Of a DNA stretch of 64,000 nt, positions 43,966 through 53,611 are shown piece by piece. The notes under the pieces were generated by a model. It did not search any database. It saw nothing but the letters and a program-made list of their open reading frames with translations, and had not been told where the DNA came from. Origin of the DNA: Microbacterium timonense (GTDB lineage: Bacteria > Actinomycetota > Actinomycetes > Actinomycetales > Microbacteriaceae); NCBI RefSeq assembly GCF_900292075.1, contig NZ_OLMV01000001.1, forward strand, positions 496,001 to 560,000. The letters are read 5' to 3'. A program made the position numbers and the translations under genes. Position 1 is the stretch's first letter; every line of letters starts with the position of its first letter.

Positions 43966-46377
43966 TCACCCGCCGCGTTCGCGCCAGACCGAGACCGTGT
44001 GATCGGCTGCGCTCCAGAGGGCGACCGCGCCGTCGAGATCCGTGCGCGCCACCCGCGCACCGGTCGCCGTCAGCAGATCGAGGAGCTCTCGACGAGGGTG
44101 ACCGTAGTCGTTTCCGGCTCCCACCGTGATCACCGCGACGGAGGGACGCACATCGGCGTACAGGTCGGCGTCCTGATCCGCACTGCCGTGATGCGCCACC
44201 TTCACCACGGCGTACGTCCTGTCCAGCGCACCGGAAGCGACGAGAGCGCGTTGCGGGGAAGCTGACAGATCCCCGAGGAGCAGGATCGACGGCAGGCCCC
44301 CACCGACGACGTCGATCACCACGCTGGCGTCGTTGCCCGGTTCAAAGGCACGACTCCCGGCGCGCGGCCACAGCACCCGCCAGCGCGCCTCCCCCAGATC
44401 GCCTGCCATGCCGGCCGTCGCCGGGGTCGATCGCGCCCCGCCCGCCTCGAGTGCGGCGATCGCCGCCGCGCCGGCCTCATCGGCGGGCCCGTGAAGCACC
44501 TGCCCGACACGTCCCTGAACGGCGGCGACTCCGCCGATGTGGTCCAGATCCGAGTGGGTCAGCACCAGGAGGTCGACCCTGTCGATGCTCGCCCGCGCCA
44601 GACACGCGGTCAGCGGCTCAGGCGCGGGGCCGGTGTCGACGAGCGCCACCGCGCCGGCCGATCGCAGGAGCACGGCATCCCCCTGTCCCACGTCGCAGGC
44701 GAGCACGCTCCAATGAGCGGGCAAGGTCCAGCGACCGGCGATCGAGCCGAGCGCTCCGATGCCGACCGCCACGCCGGCCACCGTCGCGACGAGCGCCGTC
44801 GCCGCGAGCTTGACCGCGCGGCGGGCGGGTGGCCCGCCACGGGGCAGACCGACGACCAGCCCGACGGCGGCTCCCACCACCGCGAGGGCGGCCGCGCCCC
44901 CGACGCCCTCTGGCCATGGCAATTGGTCGGCCGGAAGATCCGCCACCGTGGCCGCCGTCGCGGCGATCCAGGATGCCGGCAGCCATGCGAGTGCGGCGAG
45001 CCCGGATTGGAGCCACGGCAGCGGCGCGCTCAGGCACGCCGCCAGCCCGAGCACCGTCGCCGCGGGCGCGGCAGGGCCGGCCACGAGATTGGCCAGCACG
45101 CCGTACATCGGGACCGTCGGCTGGATCAGCACCAGCAGAGGACCGCAGGACAGCTGAGCGGCCAGTGGAACCGCGAGGCTCAGCGCGAGGGGTCGAGGCA
45201 TACCACGTGCCAGTCCGGCGGCGAGGGGACGGGCGAACAGCAGCAGTGAACCGGTGGCGGCCACCGAGAGCGCGAAGCCGAGCGAGGCCGCGAGCCACGG
45301 GTCCAGGACGAGCAGGAGCGTCACCGCCGTGCACAGCAGCGCCGCCCCGGCACCTGCGCGGCCCAGCAGCACGGCGAGCATCGCGATCGCCGCCATCGCT
45401 GCTGCCCGCACCACACTCGGCTCGGGTGTGACCAGCACCACGAACCCCACGAGCGCACCGAGCCCGATTGCCACCCGCGCCCCTCGTGGGGCGCCGGCCA
45501 GGGCCGCGAGAGCGAACGCGATGCCCACCACCAGTGCGCAGTTCGCGCCAGAGACCGCGGTGAGATGAGACAGCGATGCCTCCTTCATCGCGGCATCCAG
45601 TGCTGCGGGAACGACCGAGGTGTCACCGACCGCCAAACCGGGAACCAGTGCGGCACCTGCCCCGGGCAGCCCCTCCACCGCCCTCACCAGGCCGCGGCGC
45701 AGATCGGCGGTGGCGGCAGCCACGCCGCGCGCGGGGGCGTCCACGGTGACACCGCGGGAGGCCCACAGCACGAGGACCGCACGCTCCCCCGGGCGCGGCG
45801 GCGAAGCGGTGCCGCGGGCGAGCACCGTCGCGCCGACGTCGAGCCGTTCGCGGTCCTCGACCGCATCCTCGCCGACGCGCACGACGATCTCCGCGTCGAC
45901 CTGCCGGACCTCGGCGCCCGCCGACACCCGGGTGGCCCGCGCGTCGAACGAGAGCGAGCCGTCGGCGCGTCGCTCGATCTTGCCGACGACCTGGGCGCGG
46001 ACCTCCAGCGCCCGGCCGCCGTCCGCCGCCGACGCGGCGAGGGCCGCCCGTGCCGGTCCCACGGCTGCGCCGTGGCCGGCCGCGGCGGCCGCGGCGGCCA
46101 GCGCGAGAACCGCCACGACGAGGCCTCGGCGCACCGCATGCCGCGGCATCCGCCATGCCCGACACCGTGGCCCTCTGACCGTCACCGTCTCGCGCACCTG
46201 GCGTGCGCGTCCGGCGGCCCGGGCGCCGAGCAGCGGAAGGCCGACGCAGCAGCCGCCGGCGATCACCCACAACGACACGGCGATCGGCCCTGCCGCGCGC
46301 GGCTGGAGGATGACGACTGCCGCGGTGGCCCAGACGAGCGCCGCGACGGGTACCAGGCCCAGTCCGCGCGTCTTCAT
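43966..46377 (-). CDS. comEC: ComEC/Rec2-type DNA uptake channel
   Basis: ComEC forms the membrane pore for single-stranded DNA in natural transformation. The 803-residue protein has two N-terminal helices with an OB-like domain between, a Competence domain of about ten helices (including HLTAVSGANCALVVG) and a C-terminal metallo-beta-lactamase domain with LTHSDLDHIGG and KVAHHGSADQD. ATG 46377 follows the comEA stop with one base between. All domains are intact, so the gene is not decayed, although competence in this lineage is not established. Confidence 0.93.
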   Translation of the reverse strand: MKTRGLGLVPVAALVWATAAVVILQPRAAGPIAVSLWVIAGGCCVGLPLLGARAAGRARQVRETVTVRGPRCRAWRMPRHAVRRGLVVAVLALAAAAAAAGHGAAVGPARAALAASAADGGRALEVRAQVVGKIERRADGSLSFDARATRVSAGAEVRQVDAEIVVRVGEDAVEDRERLDVGATVLARGTASPPRPGERAVLVLWASRGVTVDAPARGVAAATADLRRGLVRAVEGLPGAGAALVPGLAVGDTSVVPAALDAAMKEASLSHLTAVSGANCALVVGIAFALAALAGAPRGARVAIGLGALVGFVVLVTPEPSVVRAAAMAAIAMLAVLLGRAGAGAALLCTAVTLLLVLDPWLAASLGFALSVAATGSLLLFARPLAAGLARGMPRPLALSLAVPLAAQLSCGPLLVLIQPTVPMYGVLANLVAGPAAPAATVLGLAACLSAPLPWLQSGLAALAWLPASWIAATAATVADLPADQLPWPEGVGGAAALAVVGAAVGLVVGLPRGGPPARRAVKLAATALVATVAGVAVGIGALGSIAGRWTLPAHWSVLACDVGQGDAVLLRSAGAVALVDTGPAPEPLTACLARASIDRVDLLVLTHSDLDHIGGVAAVQGRVGQVLHGPADEAGAAAIAALEAGGARSTPATAGMAGDLGEARWRVLWPRAGSRAFEPGNDASVVIDVVGGGLPSILLLGDLSASPQRALVASGALDRTYAVVKVAHHGSADQDADLYADVRPSVAVITVGAGNDYGHPRRELLDLLTATGARVARTDLDGAVALWSAADHTVSVWRERGG

Positions 46378-46378
46378 G

Positions 46379-46993
46379 TCACACCGTGACGAGGTCGCGC
46401 AGCGACTCGAGCATCTTGTCGCCGATGCCGGGAACCGCCAGCAGGTCCTCGACGCTGGTGAAGTCCCCGTTCTCCTCGCGCCACGCGATGATCCGCGCCG
46501 CCAGAGCGGGCCCGATGCGAGGCAGCGTCTCGAGCTGGGCCGCGTCCGCCGCGTTCAGATCGACACGTCCGTCGGCGGCGGGTGGGGACGCCCCAGCCGG
46601 CGGGACCTCGCCGATCCGCGGCACCGGCAGTTGCTCGCCGTCATCGAGCCCCCGGGCCAGGTTCACCGCCTCCCGGTCGGCGTCCTCGGCGAAACCGCCG
46701 GCGGCAGCGACGGCATCGACGACCCGCGCCCCCGGTGGCAGGACGTACAGACCCGGTGCGCGCACGGCGCCGGAGACGTGGACGTAGAGGTCGCTGCCGC
46801 CCCCGTCCGAGACGGCAGGCGTCGACTGGATCACCACCTCCTCGACGGGGGCGAGGGCGCCCCGGAGGATGCCGATGGCCACCGTGACCGCCAGCGCCAC
46901 CAGCACGACCACGATCGCCGCGCCCACACCCACCCGCCGACGTGTGGGAAGAGCGCCCGTCGGTTCGGAGTCGGTGCGGGCACCAGCTGTCAC
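46379..46993 (-). CDS. comEA: ComEA-type DNA-binding protein
   Basis: ComEA binds incoming double-stranded DNA outside the membrane. The 204-residue protein has one membrane helix (about 22-44), an SLBB domain (VHVSGAVRAPGLYVLPPGARV) and a C-terminal helix-hairpin-helix DNA-binding domain (VDLNAADAAQLETLPRIGP, then VPGIGDKMLESL). GTG 46993 follows TAGCGT by six bases without a ribosome binding site. comEC is one base downstream. An imperfect 26-bp palindrome touches the -10 box and could be regulatory. Confidence 0.93.
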   Translation of the reverse strand: MTAGARTDSEPTGALPTRRRVGVGAAIVVVLVALAVTVAIGILRGALAPVEEVVIQSTPAVSDGGGSDLYVHVSGAVRAPGLYVLPPGARVVDAVAAAGGFAEDADREAVNLARGLDDGEQLPVPRIGEVPPAGASPPAADGRVDLNAADAAQLETLPRIGPALAARIIAWREENGDFTSVEDLLAVPGIGDKMLESLRDLVTV

Positions 46994-46999
46994 GGATTC

Positions 47000-47005
47000 A
47001 CGCTA
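47000..47005 (-). promoter_or_regulatory. Leaderless -10 box of comEA
   Basis: TAGCGT on the minus strand, six bases, then GTG 46993. Confidence 0.55.
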
Positions 47006-47030
47006 GGGGCGCGGCATATGCCGCACCCCT
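47005..47030. other. 26-bp imperfect palindrome before comEA
   Basis: AGGGG and CCCCT flank the perfect 14-bp palindrome GCGGCATATGCCGC (47011-47024). It lies between the leuS stop and the comEA -10 box, so it may be the leuS terminator or an operator for the com genes. Confidence 0.5.
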
Positions 47031-47082
47031 ACGGATCAGCCGATTGTGGACATCGCCCGGCGCAGTCTCGTTGGGGAGGAGG

Positions 47083-49653
47083 TCAGTGCGTGCTGAAGCT
47101 CACGACCTTCGGAGGCCGGACGACGGCACGGGTGATCTCGCGGCCCGCCAGCGACCGGACGACCTTCTCATCGGCGCGAGCCAGGCGCTCCAGCTCGGCG
47201 GCGTCGATGCGCGCGGGCACCTGCAGGGTGCCGCGGACCTTCCCGTCGATCTGCACGACCGCGGTGACGCTCTCCTCGACGAGGAGGGTGGGGTCGGCTG
47301 CGCGCCAGGGAACGAGACCGACGAATCCTTCGTAGCCGAGGATCTCCCACATCTCCTCGGCGGTGTGCGGGGCGAACAGGTCGAGGATCATCGCGGTGAC
47401 CTCAGCCGCCTCGCGCACCGCGGGGTCGGCCGGCCCTGCGCCCGTGTCGATGACCTTGCGGGTCGCGTTCACCAGCTCCATCAGGCGTGCGACGACGACA
47501 TTGAACTTCGTCTGCTCGACCAGGCCCGGGGCGTCCGCCAGCAGGCGGTGAGTGATGCGACGCAGTCCCGCATCGCCCTCCGCCCAGATCACGTCGGGCT
47601 CGCTCGTGACGTCCTTGGCAACCCGCCAGGCGCGTGCGAGGAACTTCTGCGCGCCCGTCGTCGACACATCCTCCCAGTTGATGTCGTCTTCGACCGGTCC
47701 CGCGAACGCGATCGCGACGCGGGACGCGTCGGCGCCCGGGTCGACCATGCTCGACGCGAACTCGACGAGGTTGCCCTTCGACTTCGACATCTTCGACCCG
47801 CCCAGCAGCACCATGCCCTGGTTGATGAGGCTCGAGAACGGCTCGGTGAAGTCGATCAGGCCCATGTCGAAGAGGACCTTCGTGATGAACCGCGCGTACA
47901 GGAGGTGCAGGATGGCGTGCTCGACGCCCCCGATGTAGGAGTCCACGGGTGCCCACCGGTCGGCTTCCCGCGACGGGAAGGCCGCGTCGTCCGCGTTCGG
48001 TGAGAGGAAGCGCAGGAAGTACCACGAGCTGTCGACGAACGTGTCCATCGTGTCGGGGTCCCGCAGCGCCGGCTCGCCCGTCTCGGGGTCGGTCGTGCGC
48101 ATCCACTCGGACGCCGCGCCCAGTGGCGAGGTGCCCTTCGGCGCGAGGTCCAGCCCGTGCGCGTCCGGAAGCCGCAGCGGCAGCTGATCCTCGGGGACGG
48201 GGACGATGCGGCCGTCCTCGGTATGGATCATGGGAATCGGCGTGCCCCAGAACCGCTGCCGTGAGATCAGCCAGTCGCGCAGGCGGTACGACTTGGCGGC
48301 GCGACCGGTGCCCGCCGCCTCCAGCTGCTCGATGATGCGCGCGATCGCGTTCCGCTTGGAGAGGCCGTCCAGCGTGCCGGAGTTGATCATGCGGCCCTCG
48401 CCGGTCAGCGCGATGCCGGTCTTGGCAGGGTCGATGTCGGCGAGCGTCTCGGTGGGACCGGGATCGATCGGCACACCGTCGTCGTCGAGCTCGATGACGG
48501 GGATGGCGCCGGTGATGGGCGCAGTGGTGTCGACGACCACCTTCACCGGCAGATCGAAGGCCCGGGCGAAGTCGAGGTCGCGCTGATCGTGAGCGGGCAC
48601 CGCCATCACCGCGCCATGACCGTAGTCTGCCAGCACGTAGTCCGCCGCCCAGATCGGCAGGCGCTCGCCATTGATGGGGTTGATCGCGAATCGGTCCAGG
48701 AAGACCCCGGTCTTCGGCCGGTCGGTGCTCTGCCGTTCGATGTCGCTCTCGCGCTGCACGCGCTCGAGGTAGTCCTGGAAGCGCATCCGCACCTCGGCGG
48801 ACGAACCGGCAACCAGCTCCGCCGCCAGGTCGCTGTCGGGGGCGACCACCATGAACGTCGCGCCGTGCAGCGTGTCGGGGCGGGTGGAGAACACCGTGAC
48901 CTTCTCGGGGTGCCCCTCGATCTCGAAGTCGATGTCGGCGCCGACGGACCGGCCGATCCAGTTCCGCTGCATGCGGATGACCTTCTGCGGCCAGAACCCT
49001 TCCAGCTGGTTCAGATCGTCCAGCAGCCGGTCGGCGTACTCGGTGATCTTGAAGTACCACTGCGTGAGCTTCTTCTTGACGACCTCGGTGCCGCAGCGCT
49101 CGCAGTGCCCGTCGATGACCTGCTCGTTGGCGAGCACCGTCTGGTCGTGGGGGCACCAGTTGACCGGGCTCTCCTTGCGGTACGCCAGGCCGCGCTCGTA
49201 GAGACGCTGGAAGAGCCACTGGTTCCAGCGGTAGTACTCCGGGTCGCTCGTGTGCAGCACGCGGCTCCAGTCGTACGACGTGCCGAAGTTCTTCAGGCTG
49301 GCCTTCTGCTGTGCGATGTTCGCGTACGTCCACTCGCGGGGGTCGGCCCCACGCTGGATGGCGGCGTTCTCCGCCGGCAGGCCGAAGGAGTCCCACCCGA
49401 TCGGGTTCAGGACGTTGTAGCCGCGGTGGCGCCAGAATCGCGCCACGGTGTCGACGTACGCGTAGTTCTCGGCGTGGCCCATGTGCATGTCGCCGGAAGG
49501 GTACGGGAACATGCCGAGGACGTACTTCCGCGGCCGGGTGTCATCGTCGCCGCCCGCACGGAACGGGTCGGCTTCCGCCCAGCGCGCCTGCCACTTCTGC
49601 TGGATCGCATACGCGTCGTAGCCCTCGGCGGGCACAGTGGTGTCGGAGGACAT
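47083..49653 (-). CDS. leuS: Leucyl-tRNA synthetase
   Basis: This class I synthetase charges tRNA-Leu. The 856-residue product has HMGH (57-60) in place of HIGH, the CP1 editing domain, [11 protein letters not shown] and the anticodon-binding end. I chose ATG 49653 ([13 protein letters not shown]); ATG 49704 in the same frame would add 17 residues, and neither has a good ribosome binding site. It lies between pabB and comEA on the same strand. Its activity sets the charged tRNA-Leu pool that the leuA leader should sense. Confidence 0.96.
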   Translation of the reverse strand: MSSDTTVPAEGYDAYAIQQKWQARWAEADPFRAGGDDDTRPRKYVLGMFPYPSGDMHMGHAENYAYVDTVARFWRHRGYNVLNPIGWDSFGLPAENAAIQRGADPREWTYANIAQQKASLKNFGTSYDWSRVLHTSDPEYYRWNQWLFQRLYERGLAYRKESPVNWCPHDQTVLANEQVIDGHCERCGTEVVKKKLTQWYFKITEYADRLLDDLNQLEGFWPQKVIRMQRNWIGRSVGADIDFEIEGHPEKVTVFSTRPDTLHGATFMVVAPDSDLAAELVAGSSAEVRMRFQDYLERVQRESDIERQSTDRPKTGVFLDRFAINPINGERLPIWAADYVLADYGHGAVMAVPAHDQRDLDFARAFDLPVKVVVDTTAPITGAIPVIELDDDGVPIDPGPTETLADIDPAKTGIALTGEGRMINSGTLDGLSKRNAIARIIEQLEAAGTGRAAKSYRLRDWLISRQRFWGTPIPMIHTEDGRIVPVPEDQLPLRLPDAHGLDLAPKGTSPLGAASEWMRTTDPETGEPALRDPDTMDTFVDSSWYFLRFLSPNADDAAFPSREADRWAPVDSYIGGVEHAILHLLYARFITKVLFDMGLIDFTEPFSSLINQGMVLLGGSKMSKSKGNLVEFASSMVDPGADASRVAIAFAGPVEDDINWEDVSTTGAQKFLARAWRVAKDVTSEPDVIWAEGDAGLRRITHRLLADAPGLVEQTKFNVVVARLMELVNATRKVIDTGAGPADPAVREAAEVTAMILDLFAPHTAEEMWEILGYEGFVGLVPWRAADPTLLVEESVTAVVQIDGKVRGTLQVPARIDAAELERLARADEKVVRSLAGREITRAVVRPPKVVSFSTH

Positions 49654-49745
49654 GGTCTGACTCACGGGCGGGGAACCAATCATGGGGTGCTGGAAAGCGC
49701 GCACAGCGCGCGAAGCGTGCCTTCCAGGTTAGCGGAACGGCGTGG

Positions 49746-51056
49746 TCACCAGCCCGGGGGCAGCGCCGCCCCGACCGCAGCCAGCGGTCCCCGCGCCTTG
49801 ATGCCCACCTCGGCGACCTCGGCGGCCGCATCCGAACGCCACGTGATGCCGCCGCCGGCACCGACATAGGCGCTTCCCGGACGCACGACGATCGACCGGA
49901 TCACCATGGCGAGGTCGGCCGCGCCGTCGTCGCCGACCCACCCGAAGCATCCTGAGAAGACACCGCGCGGTCCGCCCTCGAGCGCGTGGAGGATCGTCAT
50001 CGCCGAGAGCTTGGGCGCACCGGTCATCGACCCGGCGGGAAAGGTCGCATCGAGGATCCCTCCGAGCGTCGTGCCCGGCCGTAGCCTGCCGGACACGGTG
50101 CTGACGAGCTGGTGGACGGCCGGGTACGACTCGACCTCCAGCAGCCCGTCCACGCCGACGGTGCCGGGCACGCAGACGCGGGACAGGTCGTTGCGCATGA
50201 GGTCGACGATCATCACGTTCTCGGCGCGCTCCTTCTCGCTGCGGCGCAACTCGTCCGCGAGCGCCACGTCGGCTGCGGCATCCGCCCCACGCGGGCGTGT
50301 TCCCTTGATGGGGCGGGTCCGCACGACGGCGGCTCCGGCGGCGGACTCGACGTGGAGAAAGCGTTCGGGGCTGGCGCTGAGCAGCGCCACGTCCCCCGAC
50401 CTGATGAAACCCCCGTGGTGGGCCGGCGTGCTCGCACGCAGCCGGGCGTACGCCTGTACGGGATCCACGGATGCCTCGACGTCGAAGCGTGTCGTCAGGC
50501 ACAGCTGGTACGCGTCGCCCTCGCGGATGGCATCGCGGCACCGCTTGATGAGCGCGGCGTATTCGTCGGGGGCATGCCTCGCCCGCACCCGACCCGACAT
50601 CGGGACGGAGGGTGCCGGCGGAGCGGGAGCAAGGTCGGCGACAGACGACGCCAATTCGCCTGCCACAGCGGGCGGTCCGAACGCGATGACCCTGCGGTTG
50701 GCGTGGTCGAATCCGACCATCCGCTCCACACGCAGCCAGAGGGAGGAAGGAACACCGTCGGCCTCGCGCGTGGCGGGTGCCCCGGCTCGCGCGGCGGCGT
50801 CGTCGTACGAGAGCCACCCGACCCATCCCCCTCGAAAGGGTCCCGCGTCGCCGCTCGGGCTCACTGCGTCGCTGCGGACTGCTCTGACGCGCGCCGCGTC
50901 GTGCGGAGTGCCGCTGCCCATCCAGCTCCAGCCGTCCGGGGCATCGGGTCCGGCATCCAGCCAGAACACGTGCGGGCCGCCGGCGAAGAGGGCGGCGAAG
51001 ACGGATGCCGGGTCCACCCACTGCGCGGCGTGTGCGACGGCGAGGGGCTCCGACAT
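49746..51056 (-). CDS. pabB: Aminodeoxychorismate synthase component I
   Basis: PabB makes aminodeoxychorismate for folate, using ammonia from a PabA partner. The 436-residue protein has the chorismate-binding fold with SPERFL, PIKGTRPRG (Lys251, which marks PabB and not anthranilate synthase, where the residue is Ala), DLMRNDLSRV and GSMTGAPK. ATG 51056 follows TAACCT by exactly six bases. It is divergent from dedA, and both promoters share the same 30 bases. PabA and PabC genes are not in the window. Confidence 0.93.
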   Translation of the reverse strand: MSEPLAVAHAAQWVDPASVFAALFAGGPHVFWLDAGPDAPDGWSWMGSGTPHDAARVRAVRSDAVSPSGDAGPFRGGWVGWLSYDDAAARAGAPATREADGVPSSLWLRVERMVGFDHANRRVIAFGPPAVAGELASSVADLAPAPPAPSVPMSGRVRARHAPDEYAALIKRCRDAIREGDAYQLCLTTRFDVEASVDPVQAYARLRASTPAHHGGFIRSGDVALLSASPERFLHVESAAGAAVVRTRPIKGTRPRGADAAADVALADELRRSEKERAENVMIVDLMRNDLSRVCVPGTVGVDGLLEVESYPAVHQLVSTVSGRLRPGTTLGGILDATFPAGSMTGAPKLSAMTILHALEGGPRGVFSGCFGWVGDDGAADLAMVIRSIVVRPGSAYVGAGGGITWRSDAAAEVAEVGIKARGPLAAVGAALPPGW

Positions 51057-51062
51057 GTTCCC

Positions 51063-51068
51063 AGGTTA
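51063..51068 (-). promoter_or_regulatory. Leaderless -10 box of pabB
   Basis: TAACCT on the minus strand, six bases, then ATG 51056. It is separated by exactly 18 bp from the outward-facing -10 box of dedA. Confidence 0.6.
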
Positions 51069-51086
51069 GAGGTCGGCCATGGCCTC

Positions 51087-51092
51087 TAGGCT
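51087..51092 (+). promoter_or_regulatory. Leaderless -10 box of dedA
   Basis: TAGGCT, six bases, then GTG 51099, with no ribosome binding site. Confidence 0.65.
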
Positions 51093-51098
51093 CGTGGC

Positions 51099-51776
51099 GT
51101 GAACGAGTTCCTGACGTGGCTGCTCGACGCCGTGCAGAGCGTCGACCCGGTGGTCAGGACCCTCCTCGCCGGGCTGGCGATCATGCTCGAGACCAGTGTC
51201 CTCATCGGTCTCGTCGTGCCCGGCGACACGGTCGTGATCGTGGCGGCCACGGCGGTGTCGTCGCCGCTGGAGGGGGTGCTGCTCGGCGTCGCGGTGGTGC
51301 TCGGAGCCGTCGCGGGTGAGAGCATCGGCTTCGGGCTCGGCCGCTTCCTGGGGCCCCGCATCCGGCATTCGCGCCTGGGCCGGCGCATCGGAGAGGAGAA
51401 CTGGAGGCGCTCGGAGCGCTATCTGCGCAGACGCGGCGGACCAGCGATCTTCATCTCCCGCTTCCTGCCGGTCCTGCATTCACTGGTGCCGCTCACCGTC
51501 GGCATGAGCGGCTACCCGTACCGCCGGTTCCTCGCGTGGACCATCCCCGCGTGCATGGTCTGGTCGGCACTGTACATCTCCGTGGCGGCCGTCGCCGCCG
51601 GCACCTACCGGGAGCTCGCGGACCGGCTGCACTACGCGGGATACATCTTCGTCGGCGTGATCGTCGTCTTCCTGATCCTCGTCTTCGTGGCCAAGAAGGT
51701 CATCGAGCGTGCCGAACGCAAGCACCTGGATCACGACGGTCCCGACGAGGCCCCCACGGCGGACGTGAAAGACTGA
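51099..51776 (+). CDS. DedA family membrane protein
   Basis: The 225-residue protein has the DedA (SNARE-associated) layout: a re-entrant helix with PGDTVVIVAA, a GxxxG-rich stretch ending in GRFLGPRIR, the segment AIFISRFLPVLHSLVPLTVG with the functional arginine, and a final anchor helix. DedA proteins move undecaprenyl phosphate or other lipids across the membrane. GTG 51099 is set by the leaderless box. The App1 phosphatase gene follows four bases after the stop, suggesting joint work on membrane lipids. Confidence 0.93.
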   Translation: MNEFLTWLLDAVQSVDPVVRTLLAGLAIMLETSVLIGLVVPGDTVVIVAATAVSSPLEGVLLGVAVVLGAVAGESIGFGLGRFLGPRIRHSRLGRRIGEENWRRSERYLRRRGGPAIFISRFLPVLHSLVPLTVGMSGYPYRRFLAWTIPACMVWSALYISVAAVAAGTYRELADRLHYAGYIFVGVIVVFLILVFVAKKVIERAERKHLDHDGPDEAPTADVKD

Positions 51777-51780
51777 GGGG

Positions 51781-52851
51781 ATGCCCGAGACCGACGCTCC
51801 TTCTGCGCGCCCGAAAGTGCTGTGGCTCGCCAGGCTGGAGTACCGGTTCCACGCGTGGCGGGAACGACGCGCCCGTCGTCGGGGGCAGACACCCACCGTC
51901 ACACCGTTCCCGGGCTACGGCGGACCCGACTGGGTCCGGGTCCTCGGGCGCGTCATGATCGTCCCGCCCGTGAAGCCGTCGGGCTCCGGCGAGTACGCCG
52001 GCGTGCGCGGCTGGCGCAGCTTCGTCGCCGTGCCCATCGGCTATGCCCAGGTGACGGTGAGGATCGCCGGGGTCGAGCACGAGGTCGTCGCCGACCGCGG
52101 CGGCGTTATCGACACGCGGCTGCCGGCGCAGCTGGAGCCGGGGTGGCAGACGTTCACGATGTCGGTCGAGGGCGGCGAGCCCGTCGAGACGCGGGCGTTC
52201 ATCGTCGGACCGGAGGTGCGGTTCGGCGTCGTCTCGGACGTGGACGACACCGTCATGGTGACCGCGCTGCCCAGGCCGCTGCTGGCGGCGTGGAACTCCT
52301 TCGTCGTCGACGAGCACGCCCGCCAGCCGGTCCCCGGCATGGCCGTGCTCATGGAGCGCGTCATCCGCGAGAATCCCGGCGCGCCACTGGTCTACCTCTC
52401 CACCGGTGCCTGGAACATCGCCCCGACGCTGATGCGGTTCCTCAGCCGTCACGTCTTCCCGCCCGGTGCGCTGCTGCTCACCGATTGGGGACCGACGCAC
52501 GACCGGTGGTTCCGCAGCGGAATGGCTCACAAGCTGTCGAACCTGCGACGCCTCGCCGAGGAGTTCCCCCAGGTGCGCTGGCTGCTCATCGGCGACGACG
52601 GGCAGCACGACGACGAGATCTACACCACGTTCACCGACGAGCATCCCTCGCAGGTCGTCGCCGTCGCGATCCGGCGCCTGTCCCCCGCCGAGGCGGTTCT
52701 GGCCGGCGGCCGCACCGCCGTCAACGACCACGCGGCGGCCGCCGTTCCCTGGGTGAGCGAGAGCGACGGAGCCGGTCTCCTGGAGCGGCTGGAGGATGTC
52801 GGCGTCGTGGGTGCGGACGGACGCCTCCCTGACGTCGGAGGCCGCGCGTAG
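51781..52851 (+). CDS. App1-type (DUF2183) phosphatidate phosphatase
   Basis: The 356-residue protein carries the HAD-type DxDxT motif in VSDVDDTVM (Asp153, Asp155), then YLSTGAWN, and LIGDDGQHDDEIY near the end, as in the App1/DUF2183 family of phosphatidate phosphatases. An N-terminal beta-rich domain (about 50-145) precedes the phosphatase. No signal peptide is visible. ATG 51781 lies four bases after the dedA stop, with GAGGGG just before it, so the two form an operon. The lipid substrate is inferred from the yeast family member. Confidence 0.88.
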   Translation: MPETDAPSARPKVLWLARLEYRFHAWRERRARRRGQTPTVTPFPGYGGPDWVRVLGRVMIVPPVKPSGSGEYAGVRGWRSFVAVPIGYAQVTVRIAGVEHEVVADRGGVIDTRLPAQLEPGWQTFTMSVEGGEPVETRAFIVGPEVRFGVVSDVDDTVMVTALPRPLLAAWNSFVVDEHARQPVPGMAVLMERVIRENPGAPLVYLSTGAWNIAPTLMRFLSRHVFPPGALLLTDWGPTHDRWFRSGMAHKLSNLRRLAEEFPQVRWLLIGDDGQHDDEIYTTFTDEHPSQVVAVAIRRLSPAEAVLAGGRTAVNDHAAAAVPWVSESDGAGLLERLEDVGVVGADGRLPDVGGRA

Positions 52852-52854
52852 GCT
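52849..52854 (+). promoter_or_regulatory. Leaderless -10 box of the SRAP gene
   Basis: TAGGCT, six bases, then ATG 52861. Its first three bases are also the stop codon of the App1 gene. Confidence 0.5.
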
Positions 52855-52860
52855 GGCCGC

Positions 52861-53574
52861 ATGTGCGGACGCTTCGTGGTGGCAAGTGCCGGATCCGACC
52901 TGGTCGGTGTCCTTCGCGTCGACGTCGAAGGCGACGACCTGCCAGCGCCCTCGTACAACGTCGCCCCCACCGACCGCGTCGCCATCGTCCTCGACTCCGC
53001 CAAGACCGAGCCGCCGACGCGGCGGCTCGAGGCCGCGCGCTGGGGTCTGATCCCCTCATGGGCGAAAGACCCCAAGATCGGCGCCCGCGCCTTCAACGCC
53101 CGGGCCGAGGAGCTCGAAGACAAGCCGATGTTCCGCAGCGCGCTCGAGAAGCGCCGGGCCGTGGTGCCGACCTCGGGCTACTACGAGTGGAAGACCGCCG
53201 ACGGCGTCAAGACCCCGCACTACATCCATCCCGCCGACGGCGAGCCGCTGTTCCTGGCCGGGCTCTACGAGTGGTGGCGCGACAAGACCAAGGGCGACGA
53301 CGATCCGGACCGGTGGCTGCTGAGCTTCACGATCCTCACCAGGGACTCCATCGGCCGCCTGGGGTCCATCCACGACCGCATGCCGCTGTTCCTCGACCCG
53401 GATCACGCCGACGCGTGGCTGGACCCCACGACCGACAACGTGCGCGACGTCCTGGACGCGGCGATCGACGCGGCGCCCACGTTGGCCGACACGCTCGACG
53501 ACCATGCCGTCTCCAAGGCGGTCGGAAACGTCCGAAACAACTCGCCCGAGCTCATCGAGCCCGCCGAAGAGTGA
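52861..53574 (+). CDS. SRAP (YedK/HMCES) abasic-site-binding protein
   Basis: SRAP proteins crosslink to abasic sites in single-stranded DNA and protect them from breakage. The 237 residues keep the catalytic set: Cys2 exposed after Met removal (MCGRFV), Asn79 in FNARAEE, Glu109 in GYYEWK and His171 in SIHDRMP. ATG 52861 is fixed by the need for Cys at position 2 and by the leaderless box. The next gene encodes a putative DNA glycosylase, which would create abasic sites, so the pair is suggestive. Confidence 0.94.
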   Translation: MCGRFVVASAGSDLVGVLRVDVEGDDLPAPSYNVAPTDRVAIVLDSAKTEPPTRRLEAARWGLIPSWAKDPKIGARAFNARAEELEDKPMFRSALEKRRAVVPTSGYYEWKTADGVKTPHYIHPADGEPLFLAGLYEWWRDKTKGDDDPDRWLLSFTILTRDSIGRLGSIHDRMPLFLDPDHADAWLDPTTDNVRDVLDAAIDAAPTLADTLDDHAVSKAVGNVRNNSPELIEPAEE

Positions 53575-53599
53575 CGCCGCGCAGGGCCTCGTCGCCCCG

Positions 53600-53605
53600 T
53601 ATCCT
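53600..53605 (+). promoter_or_regulatory. Leaderless -10 box of the glycosylase-like gene
   Basis: TATCCT, six bases, then GTG 53612. Confidence 0.55.
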
Positions 53606-53611
53606 CGAACC

